From Paraburkholderia graminis C4D1M (lineage in GTDB: Bacteria; Pseudomonadota; Gammaproteobacteria; Burkholderiales; Burkholderiaceae): a stretch of 64,000 nt of DNA. The position numbers and the translations under genes are program-made. The stretch covers positions 90,974 to 154,973 of the forward strand of contig NZ_ABLD01000017.1 in assembly GCF_000172415.1 (NCBI RefSeq), read 5' to 3'. A model generated the notes under the pieces. It saw only the letters and a program-made list of their open reading frames with translations, did no database searches and was not told the origin of the DNA. Each line of letters opens with the position of its first letter. Positions within the stretch are counted from its first letter, which is position 1. Of the stretch, positions 37,052 through 46,409 are shown piece after piece.

Positions 37052-37750
37052 TTAGTTGCGGTTGCCGCCGAAAATGCCGAGCAGCGCCAGCAGGTTCACG
37101 AACACGTTGTACAGGTCGAGATAGATCGCGAGCGCCGCGGTGATGTAGTTCGTCTCGCCGCCGTTCACGACGCGCTGCACGTCGAACAGCATGTACGCCG
37201 AGAAGATCACGATCGCCATGACGGACACCGTGAGCATCAGCGCCGGCAGGTGCAGGAACACGTTCGCGACCGACGCCAGCAGCAGCACGATCACGCCCAT
37301 GAAGAGCCACTTGCCGAGACCGGAGAAGTCGCGCTTGCTCACGGTCGCGATGGTCGCCATGGACGCGAAGATCACACCAGTGCCACCAAAGGCGAGCATG
37401 ATCAGCGACGGGCCGTTGGAGAAGCCCAGCACGAAGCCCAGAATGCGCGACAGCATCAGGCCCATGAAGAACGTGAAGCCCAGCAGCACGAACACGCCCG
37501 CGGAGCTATTTTTTGTTTTCTCGATCGCGAACATGAAGCCGAAGGCGATCGCGAAGAACGCCAGCAGGCTCATGGCGGGACTGGTGGCGGCGAACAGCGA
37601 AAAACCGGTGGCGAGACCCACCCACGCGCCGAGCACTGTCGGAATCATGGACAGCGCCAGCAGCCAGTAGGTGTTTCGTAGCACCCGGTTACGCGTTTCG
37701 ACCGTGCTGACCGCGCCAGTGCGGCCAAAGCTATACGGATGATCGTTCAT
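37052..37750 (-). CDS. Bax inhibitor-1 / YccA family membrane protein
   Basis: A 232-residue protein with seven hydrophobic segments, of the Bax inhibitor-1 (TMBIM/YccA/YbhL) family. The start is MNDHPYSFGRTGAVSTVETRNRVLRNTYW (first part), and the C terminus has the YLDLYNVFVNLLALLGIFGG segment typical of the family. Bacterial members include YccA, an FtsH-binding protein, and YetJ, a calcium leak channel. This sequence alone does not choose between these roles. hflK/hflC lie 12 kb away, and FtsH is not in the window. Confidence 0.92.
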   Translation of the reverse strand: MNDHPYSFGRTGAVSTVETRNRVLRNTYWLLALSMIPTVLGAWVGLATGFSLFAATSPAMSLLAFFAIAFGFMFAIEKTKNSSAGVFVLLGFTFFMGLMLSRILGFVLGFSNGPSLIMLAFGGTGVIFASMATIATVSKRDFSGLGKWLFMGVIVLLLASVANVFLHLPALMLTVSVMAIVIFSAYMLFDVQRVVNGGETNYITAALAIYLDLYNVFVNLLALLGIFGGNRN

Positions 37751-38093
37751 GGTCTCTCCTTACGTCAGAAGCGTGTTGCGTGATGTTGTCAGCGGATTGT
37801 CCAGCGTTCTTGCCCGGTGGTGCCCGTTGTTGCCATATGCCGCCGCGCCGGACGCTGTTCGCCGCCCGCCGCAAACTACCCGATCATAAGATCGGTGCGA
37901 TGGCCCGGAGTTTCAATGCGTTCACGCTGCGAAAAGTGCGTTGAAAGTCCTACACGGCCTACGCTACCAGCATTCACAAACTCCTGCTTGGAGTCTTTCA
38001 ATGCTGTAAGGGTTCAATCGCAATCATACATGGGAACATGCTACAATAGCGGATTCATTTGAATCTGTAACCTCTTAATTTTTTGGAGTTTTT
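37751..38093. other. 343-base divergent intergenic region with the ndk promoter
   Basis: It separates the leftward Bax1-I gene from ndk. TACAATAGCGG at 38042-38052 is a probable -10 for ndk, 46 bases before its start. A GGAGTTTTT ribosome binding site follows. No gene or RNA is recognised in the rest. Confidence 0.45.
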
Positions 38094-38519
38094 ATGGCGA
38101 TCGAACGCACCCTGTCCATTATCAAGCCGGACGCAGTGGCCAAGAACGTGATCGGCCAGATCTACAGCCGTTTCGAAAACGCCGGCCTGAAGATCGTGGC
38201 TTCGCGCATGGTCCATCTGTCGCGCGCCGACGCTGAGAAGTTCTACGCTGTGCACGCCGCACGCCCGTTCTTCAAGGACCTGGTTGAATTCATGATCTCC
38301 GGCCCGGTGGTCGTCCAAGTGCTGGAAGGCGAAAACGCCGTCCTGAAGCACCGCGACCTGATGGGTGCAACGGACCCGAAGAAGGCCGAAAAGGGCACGA
38401 TCCGCGCCGACTTCGCCGACAGCATCGACGCGAACGCAGTGCATGGTTCGGACGCGGCTGAAACGGCTGCAGTTGAAATCGCGTTCTTCTTCCCGCAAGT
38501 GAACGTGTACTCGCGCTAA
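38094..38519 (+). CDS. ndk: Nucleoside diphosphate kinase
   Basis: Ndk transfers the terminal phosphate from ATP to other nucleoside diphosphates. The catalytic histidine is H117 in NAVHGSDA. The start MAIERTLSIIKPDAV and the 141-residue length are standard. TTGGAG lies upstream of ATG 38094. The following genes rlmN, rodZ-like, ispG and hisS are in the order found across beta- and gammaproteobacteria. Confidence 0.98.
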   Translation: MAIERTLSIIKPDAVAKNVIGQIYSRFENAGLKIVASRMVHLSRADAEKFYAVHAARPFFKDLVEFMISGPVVVQVLEGENAVLKHRDLMGATDPKKAEKGTIRADFADSIDANAVHGSDAAETAAVEIAFFFPQVNVYSR

Positions 38520-38677
38520 TGCTGAATTGCCCCGGCGGCCGGTGCAGTCAATGCGTTTATTCACACCAATCGCCGGGCAAAGTAGTAAGGTAAAAGCAGC
38601 AGGATGGGCGCGAACGGTTTTGCGTTCATGCAGCTTGTTGCATGAACCAGTCTCGCACTGAAATGGCAGGAATCGAT

Positions 38678-39829
38678 ATGACGAGCAGTTCCACCGTCAA
38701 CCTTCTCGACCTCGACGCCCAAGGGCTCGTCGCTTACTGCGACAGCCTGGGCGAGAAGCCGTTTCGCGCCAAACAATTGCAGCGCTGGATCCACCAGTAC
38801 AACGCTGCGGACTTCGACGGCATGACCGATCTGGCGAAGTCCTTGCGCGAAAAGCTCAAGGGGCGCGCCACGATCTCGATGCCGGGCATCGTCAGCGACC
38901 ATATTTCTACCGACGGCACACGCAAGTGGCTGATCGAGGTCGGCAACAGCAACGCGGTCGAAACCGTTTTCATCCCGGAAGAAACGCGCGGCACGCTCTG
39001 CGTGTCGTCGCAGGCGGGGTGCGCGGTGAACTGCCGTTTCTGCTCGACCGGCAAGCAAGGTTTCTCGCGCAATCTCACCACCGGTGAAATCATCGGCCAG
39101 TTGCGCATGGCCGAGTTCGCGCTGCGCGCGTCGCTCGGCGCGGCCGGCGGCCGCGCCGTGGGCGGCGAAGGCAAGGGCGAGCGCGTCGTCACGAACGTCG
39201 TGATGATGGGCATGGCCGAGCCGCTCCTGAACTACGACGCGGTTGTGCCCGCCATGCGCCTGATGCTCGACGACAACGCCTACGGCCTGTCGCGCCGGCG
39301 CGTCACGCTGTCGACCTCGGGCGTCGTACCCATGATGGACCGGCTGGGCGCCGATTTGCCCGTTGCGCTGGCGGTATCGCTGCATGCGCCGAGCGATCCG
39401 CTGCGCGACATGCTGGTGCCGCTCAACAAAAAATACCCGCTGCGCGAATTGATGGCGGCTTGCCAGCGCTATCTGAAAGTCGCGCCGCGCGATTTCATTA
39501 CCTTCGAATATTGCATGCTGGACGGCGTGAACGACAGCGAAGCGCAAGCGCGCGAGCTGCTCGCGCTCACACGCGACGTCCCGTGCAAGTTCAATCTGAT
39601 TCCGTTCAATCCGTTCCCCGAATCGGGCCTCGTGCGCTCGAAGTCGGAACAGATCAAGCGGTTTGCACAGGTGTTGATGGACGCAGGCGTCGTCACCACC
39701 GTGCGCAAAACACGCGGCGATGATATCGACGCTGCCTGCGGTCAGTTGGCGGGTGCGGTGAAAGACCGCACGCGTCTCGCTGAGCGCACCGGGAAGGCAG
39801 CGAAGATCATCGAGGTTCGCGCCGTCTAG
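38678..39829 (+). CDS. rlmN: 23S rRNA / tRNA adenine-C2 methyltransferase RlmN
   Basis: RlmN is a radical-SAM enzyme that methylates A2503 of 23S rRNA and A37 of some tRNAs. The cluster motif CxxxCxxC is seen as CAVNCRFCSTG. A late cysteine in DIDAACGQLAG is the methyl-relay cysteine. I chose ATG 38678 (MTSSSTVNLLDLDAQGL, 383 residues) because AGGAA precedes it at good spacing. Start codons at 38642 and 38663 would add 12 and 5 residues. It is an Fe-S protein, so it depends on the isc system at the left of the window. Confidence 0.96.
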   Translation: MTSSSTVNLLDLDAQGLVAYCDSLGEKPFRAKQLQRWIHQYNAADFDGMTDLAKSLREKLKGRATISMPGIVSDHISTDGTRKWLIEVGNSNAVETVFIPEETRGTLCVSSQAGCAVNCRFCSTGKQGFSRNLTTGEIIGQLRMAEFALRASLGAAGGRAVGGEGKGERVVTNVVMMGMAEPLLNYDAVVPAMRLMLDDNAYGLSRRRVTLSTSGVVPMMDRLGADLPVALAVSLHAPSDPLRDMLVPLNKKYPLRELMAACQRYLKVAPRDFITFEYCMLDGVNDSEAQARELLALTRDVPCKFNLIPFNPFPESGLVRSKSEQIKRFAQVLMDAGVVTTVRKTRGDDIDAACGQLAGAVKDRTRLAERTGKAAKIIEVRAV

Positions 39830-40044
39830 CAGGAAGGGGCGGGGGGCTGCGAAGATTCGGCGCAAGCGCCGGAGAATGCGCAAAAACGCTTCACGCCCCG
39901 GCAATTGAAAAGAAAGTTTGCAGAATCGATCGGAAGCGGCACAAGAGGCCGCGCATTTTGTTATAAACGGTCTGCGATTCGGACATGAGGTTTGGACCGG
40001 TCCGGTCGCACAGTGAAAAAAGAATCGACGCGAAAGGATTTGGG

Positions 40045-41112
40045 ATGAGTGAGCCGCAGCACCCGCAGCCGCAGGACACAGACACGAACGAAGGCCGCCC
40101 GGCATCTGTCGCACGGGCGGTGGTGCAGCCTGTGGGGCAGCCGGGCCTGGACTCGCTGGCGGCGGTTGGCGCGCGCTTGACGCAACTGCGCGAATCGAAG
40201 AACTGGTCGATCGAAGACGTTTCTGCCCGCCTCAAGGTGGCGCCCGCCAAATTGCGCGCGCTCGAAGCGGGCGACATCAGTCATTTGCCGGACACCACGT
40301 TTGCGCTCGGCGTCGTGCGCAGCTATGCGAAGATGCTCGGCGCCGATCCCACGCCGTTTACGCAGGCTTTGCGTCGCGAGAAGGGCGTGCCTGCGCCGGA
40401 TCTGTCGATGCCGGCTTCATCGGGCAAGGATTTGCCGCGCGGCCGCGTGTCGCTGTCGCTCGGCGGGGGCGCGCAAAGAAGCCGGTCGTGGCTGTGGGGC
40501 GTCGCGGCGGTGATCGTCGCGGTTATCGCGCTCGCCATGTGGCATACCAATGGCGGCGATTCCACGGCTTGGCTCGCGCGCTTGAAAGCAAGCGCGAACG
40601 GCGGCGCGGGTGGCGCCACTGGTGCATCCGGTGCTGTCGCGCAAGGCCCGGCGGCCGGCTCGGAGGCAGCCGCTCAGGAGGCGGCGCCCGAGACGGACGC
40701 TGCGGCGCAAGGCGCGTCGTCGGCTACACCGATGCCCGCTCCGCTCGCTGCCGGCACGGCGCCGGCTTCGGCTCCGCCCGTCACGGCTGCGCCCGCCGCT
40801 CCTGTGGCGAGCGCGCCGGCGGTGGTCGCGGGCGCATCGGCGGCAGTTGCAGCGCCGCGGGCAGGTTCGGCCATCGTTGCGCTGCGCGTCACGCAGGATA
40901 GCTGGTTCAGCGTGCGCGGCAAGGACGGTAAAGAAGTCTTCTCCGGCCTCGTGCGTGCAGGCGACACAAAAGAAGTGACGGGCGAAGCGCCCTTGAAGGT
41001 TACGGTCGGCAACAAGGCGGGTCTCGAGTCGATTACGCTCGACGGCCAGCCGGTCGATCCGTCGAAATATGCGGCGGCGAAAGGCAACGTGGCGCGCTTC
41101 GCGCTGCCTTGA
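40045..41112 (+). CDS. RodZ-like helix-turn-helix membrane protein (DUF4115)
   Basis: A 355-residue bitopic protein. The cytosolic N-terminal HTH domain (LTQLRESKNWSIEDVSARL to VVRSYAKMLGAD) is followed by a membrane segment (SWLWGVAAVIVAVIALAMW). A long Ala/Pro/Gly-rich periplasmic linker and a C-terminal DUF4115 domain (VTQDSWFSVRGKDGKEVF) complete it. RodZ links MreB to the cell-wall machinery; that role is inferred from domain order. I chose ATG 40045 (MSEPQHPQPQ). It lies between rlmN and ispG, where rodZ is usual, but no pilF/pilW gene is present between rlmN and it, as there is in several relatives. Confidence 0.88.
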   Translation: MSEPQHPQPQDTDTNEGRPASVARAVVQPVGQPGLDSLAAVGARLTQLRESKNWSIEDVSARLKVAPAKLRALEAGDISHLPDTTFALGVVRSYAKMLGADPTPFTQALRREKGVPAPDLSMPASSGKDLPRGRVSLSLGGGAQRSRSWLWGVAAVIVAVIALAMWHTNGGDSTAWLARLKASANGGAGGATGASGAVAQGPAAGSEAAAQEAAPETDAAAQGASSATPMPAPLAAGTAPASAPPVTAAPAAPVASAPAVVAGASAAVAAPRAGSAIVALRVTQDSWFSVRGKDGKEVFSGLVRAGDTKEVTGEAPLKVTVGNKAGLESITLDGQPVDPSKYAAAKGNVARFALP

Positions 41113-41124
41113 TACAGACGGTGT

Positions 41125-41156
41125 GCGCCGCGGCCAACCGGACCGCGGCGCTTTTT
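41125..41156 (+). terminator. Intrinsic terminator between rodZ-like gene and ispG
   Basis: GCGCCGCGG and CCGCGGCGC form a perfect nine-base stem with a nine-base loop followed by TTTTT. ispG starts about 50 bases later, so a separate ispG promoter or read-through is needed. Confidence 0.85.
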
Positions 41157-41207
41157 CAATTCAGGCGCTGCATTTTTGCGGCGACTGCGGCGTAAATGGG
41201 TTTTTCG

Positions 41208-42512
41208 ATGCAATCCGAAGCTCAATCCCAATCCAGTAGCAAGATCGTGTCAAACGAGCCGGTGTTCGGCGGACAGGCGCCGCGGCGCAAGTCCCATGCG
41301 GTCGACGTCCGTTGGGGCGGCCAGCTCGTCACCATCGGCGGCGACGCGCCGGTGCGTGTCCAGTCGATGACAAACACGGACACCGCCGACGCCATCGGCA
41401 CCGCTATCCAGATCAAGGAACTCGCGCAAGCCGGTTCGGAACTGGTGCGGATCACGGTCAACACGCCGGAGGCGGCCGCGGCGGTGCCGGCGGTGCGCGA
41501 GCAACTCGACCGCATGGGCGTGTCGGTGCCGCTCGTCGGCGATTTTCATTACAACGGCCACCTGCTGCTGCGCGACTATCCGGCGTGTGCGGAGGCGTTG
41601 TCGAAGTACCGCATCAACCCCGGCAATGTCGGTCACGGCGCGAAGCGCGACACGCAATTCGCGCAGATGATCGAAGCGGCGGTGAAGTACGACAAGCCGG
41701 TGCGCATCGGCGTGAACTGGGGCAGTCTCGACCAGGACCTGCTCGCGAAGATGATGGACGAAAACGCCGCGCGTTCCACGCCGTGGGAAGCGCAAAGCGT
41801 GATGTACGAAGCGCTGATCCAGTCGGCGATCGGCTCGGCGGAGCGGGCGGTCAAACTCGGTCTCTCGCGCAACCAGATCATTCTGTCGTGCAAGGTGAGC
41901 GGCGTGCAGGACCTGATCGCGGTGTACCGCGAGCTCGCGCGCCGTTGCGATTTCGCGCTGCATCTCGGTCTGACGGAAGCGGGCATGGGCTCGAAGGGCA
42001 TCGTCGCGTCGACGGCGGCGTTGTCGGTGCTGCTGCAGCAGGGCATCGGCGACACGATCCGCATTTCGCTCACGCCTGAACCGGGCGCGCCGCGTACCGG
42101 CGAAGTGATCGTCGGCCAGGAAATTTTGCAGACCATGGGTCTGCGCTCGTTCACGCCGATGGTCATTGCTTGCCCCGGCTGTGGACGCACGACCAGCACG
42201 CTGTTCCAGGAACTGGCGTCGCAAATCCAGACCTATCTGCGTACGCAAATGCCGGTCTGGCGCGACCAGTATCCTGGCGTCGAAAAAATGCACGTCGCGG
42301 TGATGGGCTGCATCGTCAACGGTCCGGGCGAGTCGAAGCAGGCGAACATCGGCATCAGCCTGCCGGGCTCGGGCGAGAACCCGGCCGCGCCCGTGTTTAT
42401 CGACGGCGAGAAGGTCAAGACGCTGCGCGGCGAGAACATCGCGCAAGAATTCCAGCAAATCGTGAGTGACTACGTCGAGCGCCGCTATGGCCGCGCCGAG
42501 GCGCTCAACTAA
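41208..42512 (+). CDS. ispG: 4-hydroxy-3-methylbut-2-en-1-yl diphosphate synthase
   Basis: IspG is a [4Fe-4S] enzyme of the non-mevalonate isoprenoid pathway. It converts methylerythritol cyclodiphosphate to HMBPP. Cluster ligands are in ACPGCGRTT and MGCIVNGPGES. The TIM-barrel N-terminal part contains VDVRWGGQLVTIGG and PVRVQSMTNTDTAD. I chose ATG 41208 (MQSEAQSQSSSK, 434 residues), which matches the family start as I remember it; ATG 41196 would add four residues. Neither has a strong ribosome binding site. Confidence 0.95.
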   Translation: MQSEAQSQSSSKIVSNEPVFGGQAPRRKSHAVDVRWGGQLVTIGGDAPVRVQSMTNTDTADAIGTAIQIKELAQAGSELVRITVNTPEAAAAVPAVREQLDRMGVSVPLVGDFHYNGHLLLRDYPACAEALSKYRINPGNVGHGAKRDTQFAQMIEAAVKYDKPVRIGVNWGSLDQDLLAKMMDENAARSTPWEAQSVMYEALIQSAIGSAERAVKLGLSRNQIILSCKVSGVQDLIAVYRELARRCDFALHLGLTEAGMGSKGIVASTAALSVLLQQGIGDTIRISLTPEPGAPRTGEVIVGQEILQTMGLRSFTPMVIACPGCGRTTSTLFQELASQIQTYLRTQMPVWRDQYPGVEKMHVAVMGCIVNGPGESKQANIGISLPGSGENPAAPVFIDGEKVKTLRGENIAQEFQQIVSDYVERRYGRAEALN

Positions 42513-42532
42513 ACATCGGCTATCGCATACAG

Positions 42533-43871
42533 ATGACTGAACAGAAGAAAAAGCTCGAGAAGCTGTCCGGCGTGAAGGGCATGAACGACATCCTTCCGCA
42601 GGAAGCCGGGCTGTGGGAATTTTTCGAAACGACCGTCAAGTCGATGCTGCGTTCGTATGGATACCAGAATATTCGTACGCCTATCGTCGAACATACACAG
42701 CTGTTTACGCGCGGTATCGGCGAAGTGACGGACATCGTCGAGAAAGAAATGTACAGCTTCACCGACGCGTTGAACGGTGAAAATCTGACGATGCGCCCGG
42801 AAAATACGGCGGCGGTGGTGCGTGCGGCGATCGAGCACAACATGCTGTACGACGGGCCGAAGCGTCTGTGGTACATCGGCTCGATGTTCGGTCACGAGCG
42901 TCCGCAGCGCGCCGTATCGGCAGTTTCATCAGGTCGGCGTGGAAGCGCTCGGCTTTGCCGGCCCCGACGCCGACGCTGAAATCATCATGATGTGCCAGCG
43001 TCTGTGGGACGACCTGGGCCTCATGGGCATCAAGCTCGAAATCAATTCGCTCGGTCTCGCGGAAGAACGCGCGGCGCATCGCGTCGAACTGATCGCGTAC
43101 CTCGAAAAGCATATGGACGTGCTGGACGAAGATGCAAAGCGGCGTCTCTACACGAACCCGCTGCGCGTGCTCGATACGAAGAACCCGGCGCTCCAGGAAG
43201 TCGCTCAGAACGCGCCGAAGCTGATCGACTTTCTCGGCGAGGAATCGCGCGCGCACTTCGAAGGTTTGCAGCGCATTCTCAAAGCGAACAACATTCCGTT
43301 CACGATCAATCCGCGTCTCGTGCGCGGTCTCGATTACTACAATCTGACCGTGTTCGAATGGGTGACGGACAAGCTCGGCGCGCAAGGCACGGTCGCCGCG
43401 GGCGGCCGTTACGATCCGCTGATCGAGCAACTCGGCGGTAAGGCTACGGCTGCATGCGGCTGGGCGATGGGCATCGAGCGGATTCTCGAGCTGCTGAAAG
43501 AAGAACAGCTCGTGCCCGAAGACGAAGGTTGCGACGTGTACGTGGTCCACCAGGGCGATGCGGCGCGCGAGCAGGCCTTCATCATTGCCGAGCGGCTGCG
43601 CGACACCGGTCTCGACGTGATCCTGCATTGCAGCGCCGACGGTCAATCGGCGAGCTTCAAATCGCAGATGAAACGCGCCGACGCAAGCGGCGCCGCGTTC
43701 GCCGTGGTGCTCGGCGAAGACGAGATCGCGAACGGTACGGTCGGGGTCAAACCGCTGCGAGATACAAATGCTAACGGCGGTAAAAACGAGCAACATAACG
43801 TGCCCGCCGAAGACTTGACCGAATTTCTAATCAATGCGATGGTTGCAACCGCCGAAGACGGCGACGACTGA
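42533..43871 (+). CDS. hisS: Histidyl-tRNA synthetase, frame disrupted near 42,910
   Basis: HisRS charges tRNA-His. The gene reads as HisRS from MTEQKKKLEKLSGVKGMNDI to FGHERPQR, then the frame must change to continue YRQFHQVGVEALGFAG through to the end (AMVATAEDGDD). Motif 2 (normally PQRGRYRQFHQ) is broken: only four bases lie between the R and Y codons instead of six, so two bases appear to be missing at about 42,909-42,915. Everything else is conserved, including GLDYYNLTVFEW and AAGGRYDPL. Because HisRS is essential, a base-call error is more likely than a real mutation. hisZ, at 52,223, is not a replacement because it has no synthetase activity. Confidence 0.93.
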
Positions 43872-43950
43872 TCGCGATGTCGTCGAGCCGGTTTTGTGAC
43901 CGATCAGACTCGACACGCACACGTAGCAAGAAAGAGGAAATCGCCGGGCA

Positions 43951-44580
43951 ATGAGTTACCACGACGAACAAGAATCGATTGAAGGTCTGAAGGCATGGTG
44001 GGCGCAGTGGGGCAATGCAACCACGTGGATCGTGCTGGTGGCGCTGGTCGCCGCAGCCGGCTGGAACGGCTGGAATTTCTGGCAGCGGCGTCAGGCCGCG
44101 GAAGCCGCCGTGCTGTACGACCAGGTACAGCAGGCGGTGGCATCGGGCGATAAGGCGAAGATCAGCCGCGTCGCCGCCGACATGGAAGACAAGTTCAGCC
44201 GCACCGCGTACGCGCAAATGACGGCGCTTGGCGCCGCGAAGGCGCTGTACGCAGCCGGCGACGAGGCCGGCGCGAAAGCGCAATTGCAATGGACCATCGA
44301 TCACGCGAAGGACGACGAGTTCAAGCAGATCGCCAGGCTGCGCCTCGCTTCGCTGCTGCTCGACGAAAAGGCTTACGACCAGGGTCTCGCGTTGCTCGCC
44401 GAACCGCAATCCGACGCGTTCAAGGGCATCGTGGCCAACGGCCGCGGCGATCTGCTCGCCGCCCAGGGCAAGCGTGACGACGCGCGCGCGGCCTACAAGC
44501 TCGCGCTCGAATCGCTGCCGAAGAACGACAGTTCGGAGCGCCAATTGATCCAGTTCAAGCTGGACGCGCTGGGCGGCTAA
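43951..44580 (+). CDS. YfgM-like ancillary SecYEG translocon subunit
   Basis: A 209-residue membrane-anchored protein with one N-terminal membrane segment (ATTWIVLVALVAAAGWNGWNFW) and a periplasmic tetratricopeptide-like helical region. This is the YfgM family, which binds the SecYEG translocon and the chaperone PpiD in E. coli. The position between hisS and bamB is the same as yfgM in E. coli, which supports the assignment. GAGGAAA precedes ATG 43951. Confidence 0.9.
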   Translation: MSYHDEQESIEGLKAWWAQWGNATTWIVLVALVAAAGWNGWNFWQRRQAAEAAVLYDQVQQAVASGDKAKISRVAADMEDKFSRTAYAQMTALGAAKALYAAGDEAGAKAQLQWTIDHAKDDEFKQIARLRLASLLLDEKAYDQGLALLAEPQSDAFKGIVANGRGDLLAAQGKRDDARAAYKLALESLPKNDSSERQLIQFKLDALGG

Positions 44581-44654
44581 GCAGCGCGCGCAATGTCGCG
44601 CGCCAAGATCAACCGGCCTTTCTTTAACCTATTTCCTGAATGCTTCGTCCACCG

Positions 44655-45800
44655 ATGAATCTGCTGAAACGTTACGCTGTGCCCGTTGTCTGTGCGATGA
44701 CCGTCCTCGCTCTCGCGGCATGCTCATCCACGAAAGACGAGCGCCGCGTGCCGACGCCGCTCACCGAGTTCAAACCCGTGCTCGACGTACAGCAAGCCTG
44801 GAAGACGAGCGTCGGCAAGGCAGGCCGTTATCTGTTCTCGCCGGTTGCGATCGGCGACGCCGTGTACGCGGCCGGCGCGAACGGCTCCGTTGCGAAGATC
44901 GACGCGCAAACCGGCAAGGACATCTGGCGAGTCAAGCTGCACGACGACATCTCCGCGGGTGTCGGCAGCGACGGCACGCTGACGGCCGTCGGCGGTCTGA
45001 AGGGCGACGTCTATGTGCTCGGCACAGACGGCAAGCAATTGTGGACGGCCAAGGCGCCCGGCGAAATCATCTCGCCGCCGCTCGTCGGCAACGGTCTCGT
45101 GGTCGTGCGTACGGTCGACGGCCAGATCGTCGCGTTCAATGCGCAAACCGGCGAGCAGAAGTGGAACTACCGCAATCGCGCCGTGCCGCTGAACCTGCGC
45201 GTGTCGTCGGGCATGACGTTCGCGGGCGACGCGGCCGTGCTGGCCGGTTTCCCGGGCGGCTCGTTCTCGGCGATCAATCTGCAAACGGGTGAGACTTACT
45301 GGCAAACGCCGGTGTCCTATCCGAAGGGCGTGACGGAAGTGGAGCGCATCAACGACGTGACCGGCCCGCCCACGCTGGTCGGTTCGGAAACCTGCGCGGT
45401 GACGTTCCAAGGTCAGATTGGCTGTTTCGATGCGAACTCGGGCCGCGCGCTGTGGGAAAAGGCGTTTTCGAGCGCGAGCGGTCTCGCGCAGGACGATCGC
45501 GCGGTCGTCGCGCCGGACGACTGGTCCGTCGTGTCCGCGTTCGACGTCACCACCGGCGCGCCGCTGTGGAAGAACGACAAGCTCAAGAACCGCGAACTCG
45601 GCGTGCCGTTTATCCTTGGCCGCGCTGCGGTGCTGGGCGACTATCAGGGCTACGTGCACTTCCTGTCGCGCGAGGACGGAACGCTCGTCGCACGCATGAA
45701 GACCGACGGTAGCGCGATTAGCGCGGCACCCGTGCTGGCCGGCGAGACGCTCGTCGTGCAAACGCGCGACGGCGACGTGTACGGTTACCGTCCGCGCTGA
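44655..45800 (+). CDS. bamB: Outer-membrane assembly lipoprotein BamB
   Basis: BamB is the eight-bladed beta-propeller lipoprotein of the BAM complex. The signal peptide (MNLLKRYAVPVVCAMTVLAL) ends in lipobox LALAAC with lipid-attached C23. PQQ-like repeat blades are seen as GKDIWRVKLHD, KQLWTAKAPG, GEQKWNYRNRAVP and ALWEKAFSS. The length of 381 is normal. ATG 44655 was chosen over 44640. bamB and bamC are both present in the window, about 8.5 kb apart. A terminator follows, so der is likely transcribed separately. Confidence 0.96.
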   Translation: MNLLKRYAVPVVCAMTVLALAACSSTKDERRVPTPLTEFKPVLDVQQAWKTSVGKAGRYLFSPVAIGDAVYAAGANGSVAKIDAQTGKDIWRVKLHDDISAGVGSDGTLTAVGGLKGDVYVLGTDGKQLWTAKAPGEIISPPLVGNGLVVVRTVDGQIVAFNAQTGEQKWNYRNRAVPLNLRVSSGMTFAGDAAVLAGFPGGSFSAINLQTGETYWQTPVSYPKGVTEVERINDVTGPPTLVGSETCAVTFQGQIGCFDANSGRALWEKAFSSASGLAQDDRAVVAPDDWSVVSAFDVTTGAPLWKNDKLKNRELGVPFILGRAAVLGDYQGYVHFLSREDGTLVARMKTDGSAISAAPVLAGETLVVQTRDGDVYGYRPR

Positions 45801-46409
45801 TTGGCGGGAGCGCTGTCGAGCGCGCAGGCCGGCTTTGCCGGCCGCGCGTTTTTTGAGGCGCGTAGTAGTGGCAGCGTCGTTGAGCGCGCCGACGCAGGCG
45901 ACGCTGGCAACCGACACCGCGCGTGCAACATCGCGAGGTAAGTAAGCGATTCCACCGGACTGGCTGAGCCGGTGAGAACGAAAAGCGCTGCGAAAGCGAG
46001 CGGCACAATCGCTGCGAATAACAGCGATCGGCCGCGAACGGCGAACACAGCAGCGCATGAACGCGATGCAGTCGAGCGATGCACGCAAGCGATCAACAAA
46101 AGCAGCACGCGTGATGCCGCTTGTTGCTGGTGGTGTCGCAGTCAGTGCCGCAGTCAGCGGCGCAGTCAGCCGCATCACAAGACACGCAGCGTAGCCGGCG
46201 AACGAACCGCCTGCAGCAGGACATGACCTCGCAGCCGATCACGCTGCGCATCAGCCAAACCCCCGTCCGCCTCGGCGCGCATCTGGACAGCGCATCCGGG
46301 GCTGGCCGAATTCGTGATAATTTTCGTCAAACGCTGCCGTGTAGCGGCGCAATGGCGTCGCTATGCGGACGGTCGATTCCGATCCGCGTTTCACCGTGAA
46401 CAACATCTG
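45801..46409. other. 609-base gap between bamB and der, no gene supported
   Basis: After the bamB terminator the stretch holds GCAGTCAG repeated three times (46,139-46,170). A leftward open frame with a hydrophobic start (46,108-45,785) is not convincing, since it has no family match that I recognise and runs through the bamB terminator. The der promoter should lie here but no clear elements are seen. Confidence 0.45.
45821..45854 (+). terminator. Intrinsic terminator of bamB
   Basis: CGCGCAGGCCGGC pairs with GCCGGCCGCGCG around a TTT loop, with one bulged A, and is followed by TTTTTT. It lies 20 bases after the bamB stop. Confidence 0.92.

Noticed and set aside
45785..46108. Leftward open frame of 107 codons with a hydrophobic N terminus between bamB and der
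   Set aside because: It ends inside bamB, runs through the bamB terminator, has no ribosome binding site that I can see and no family resemblance.
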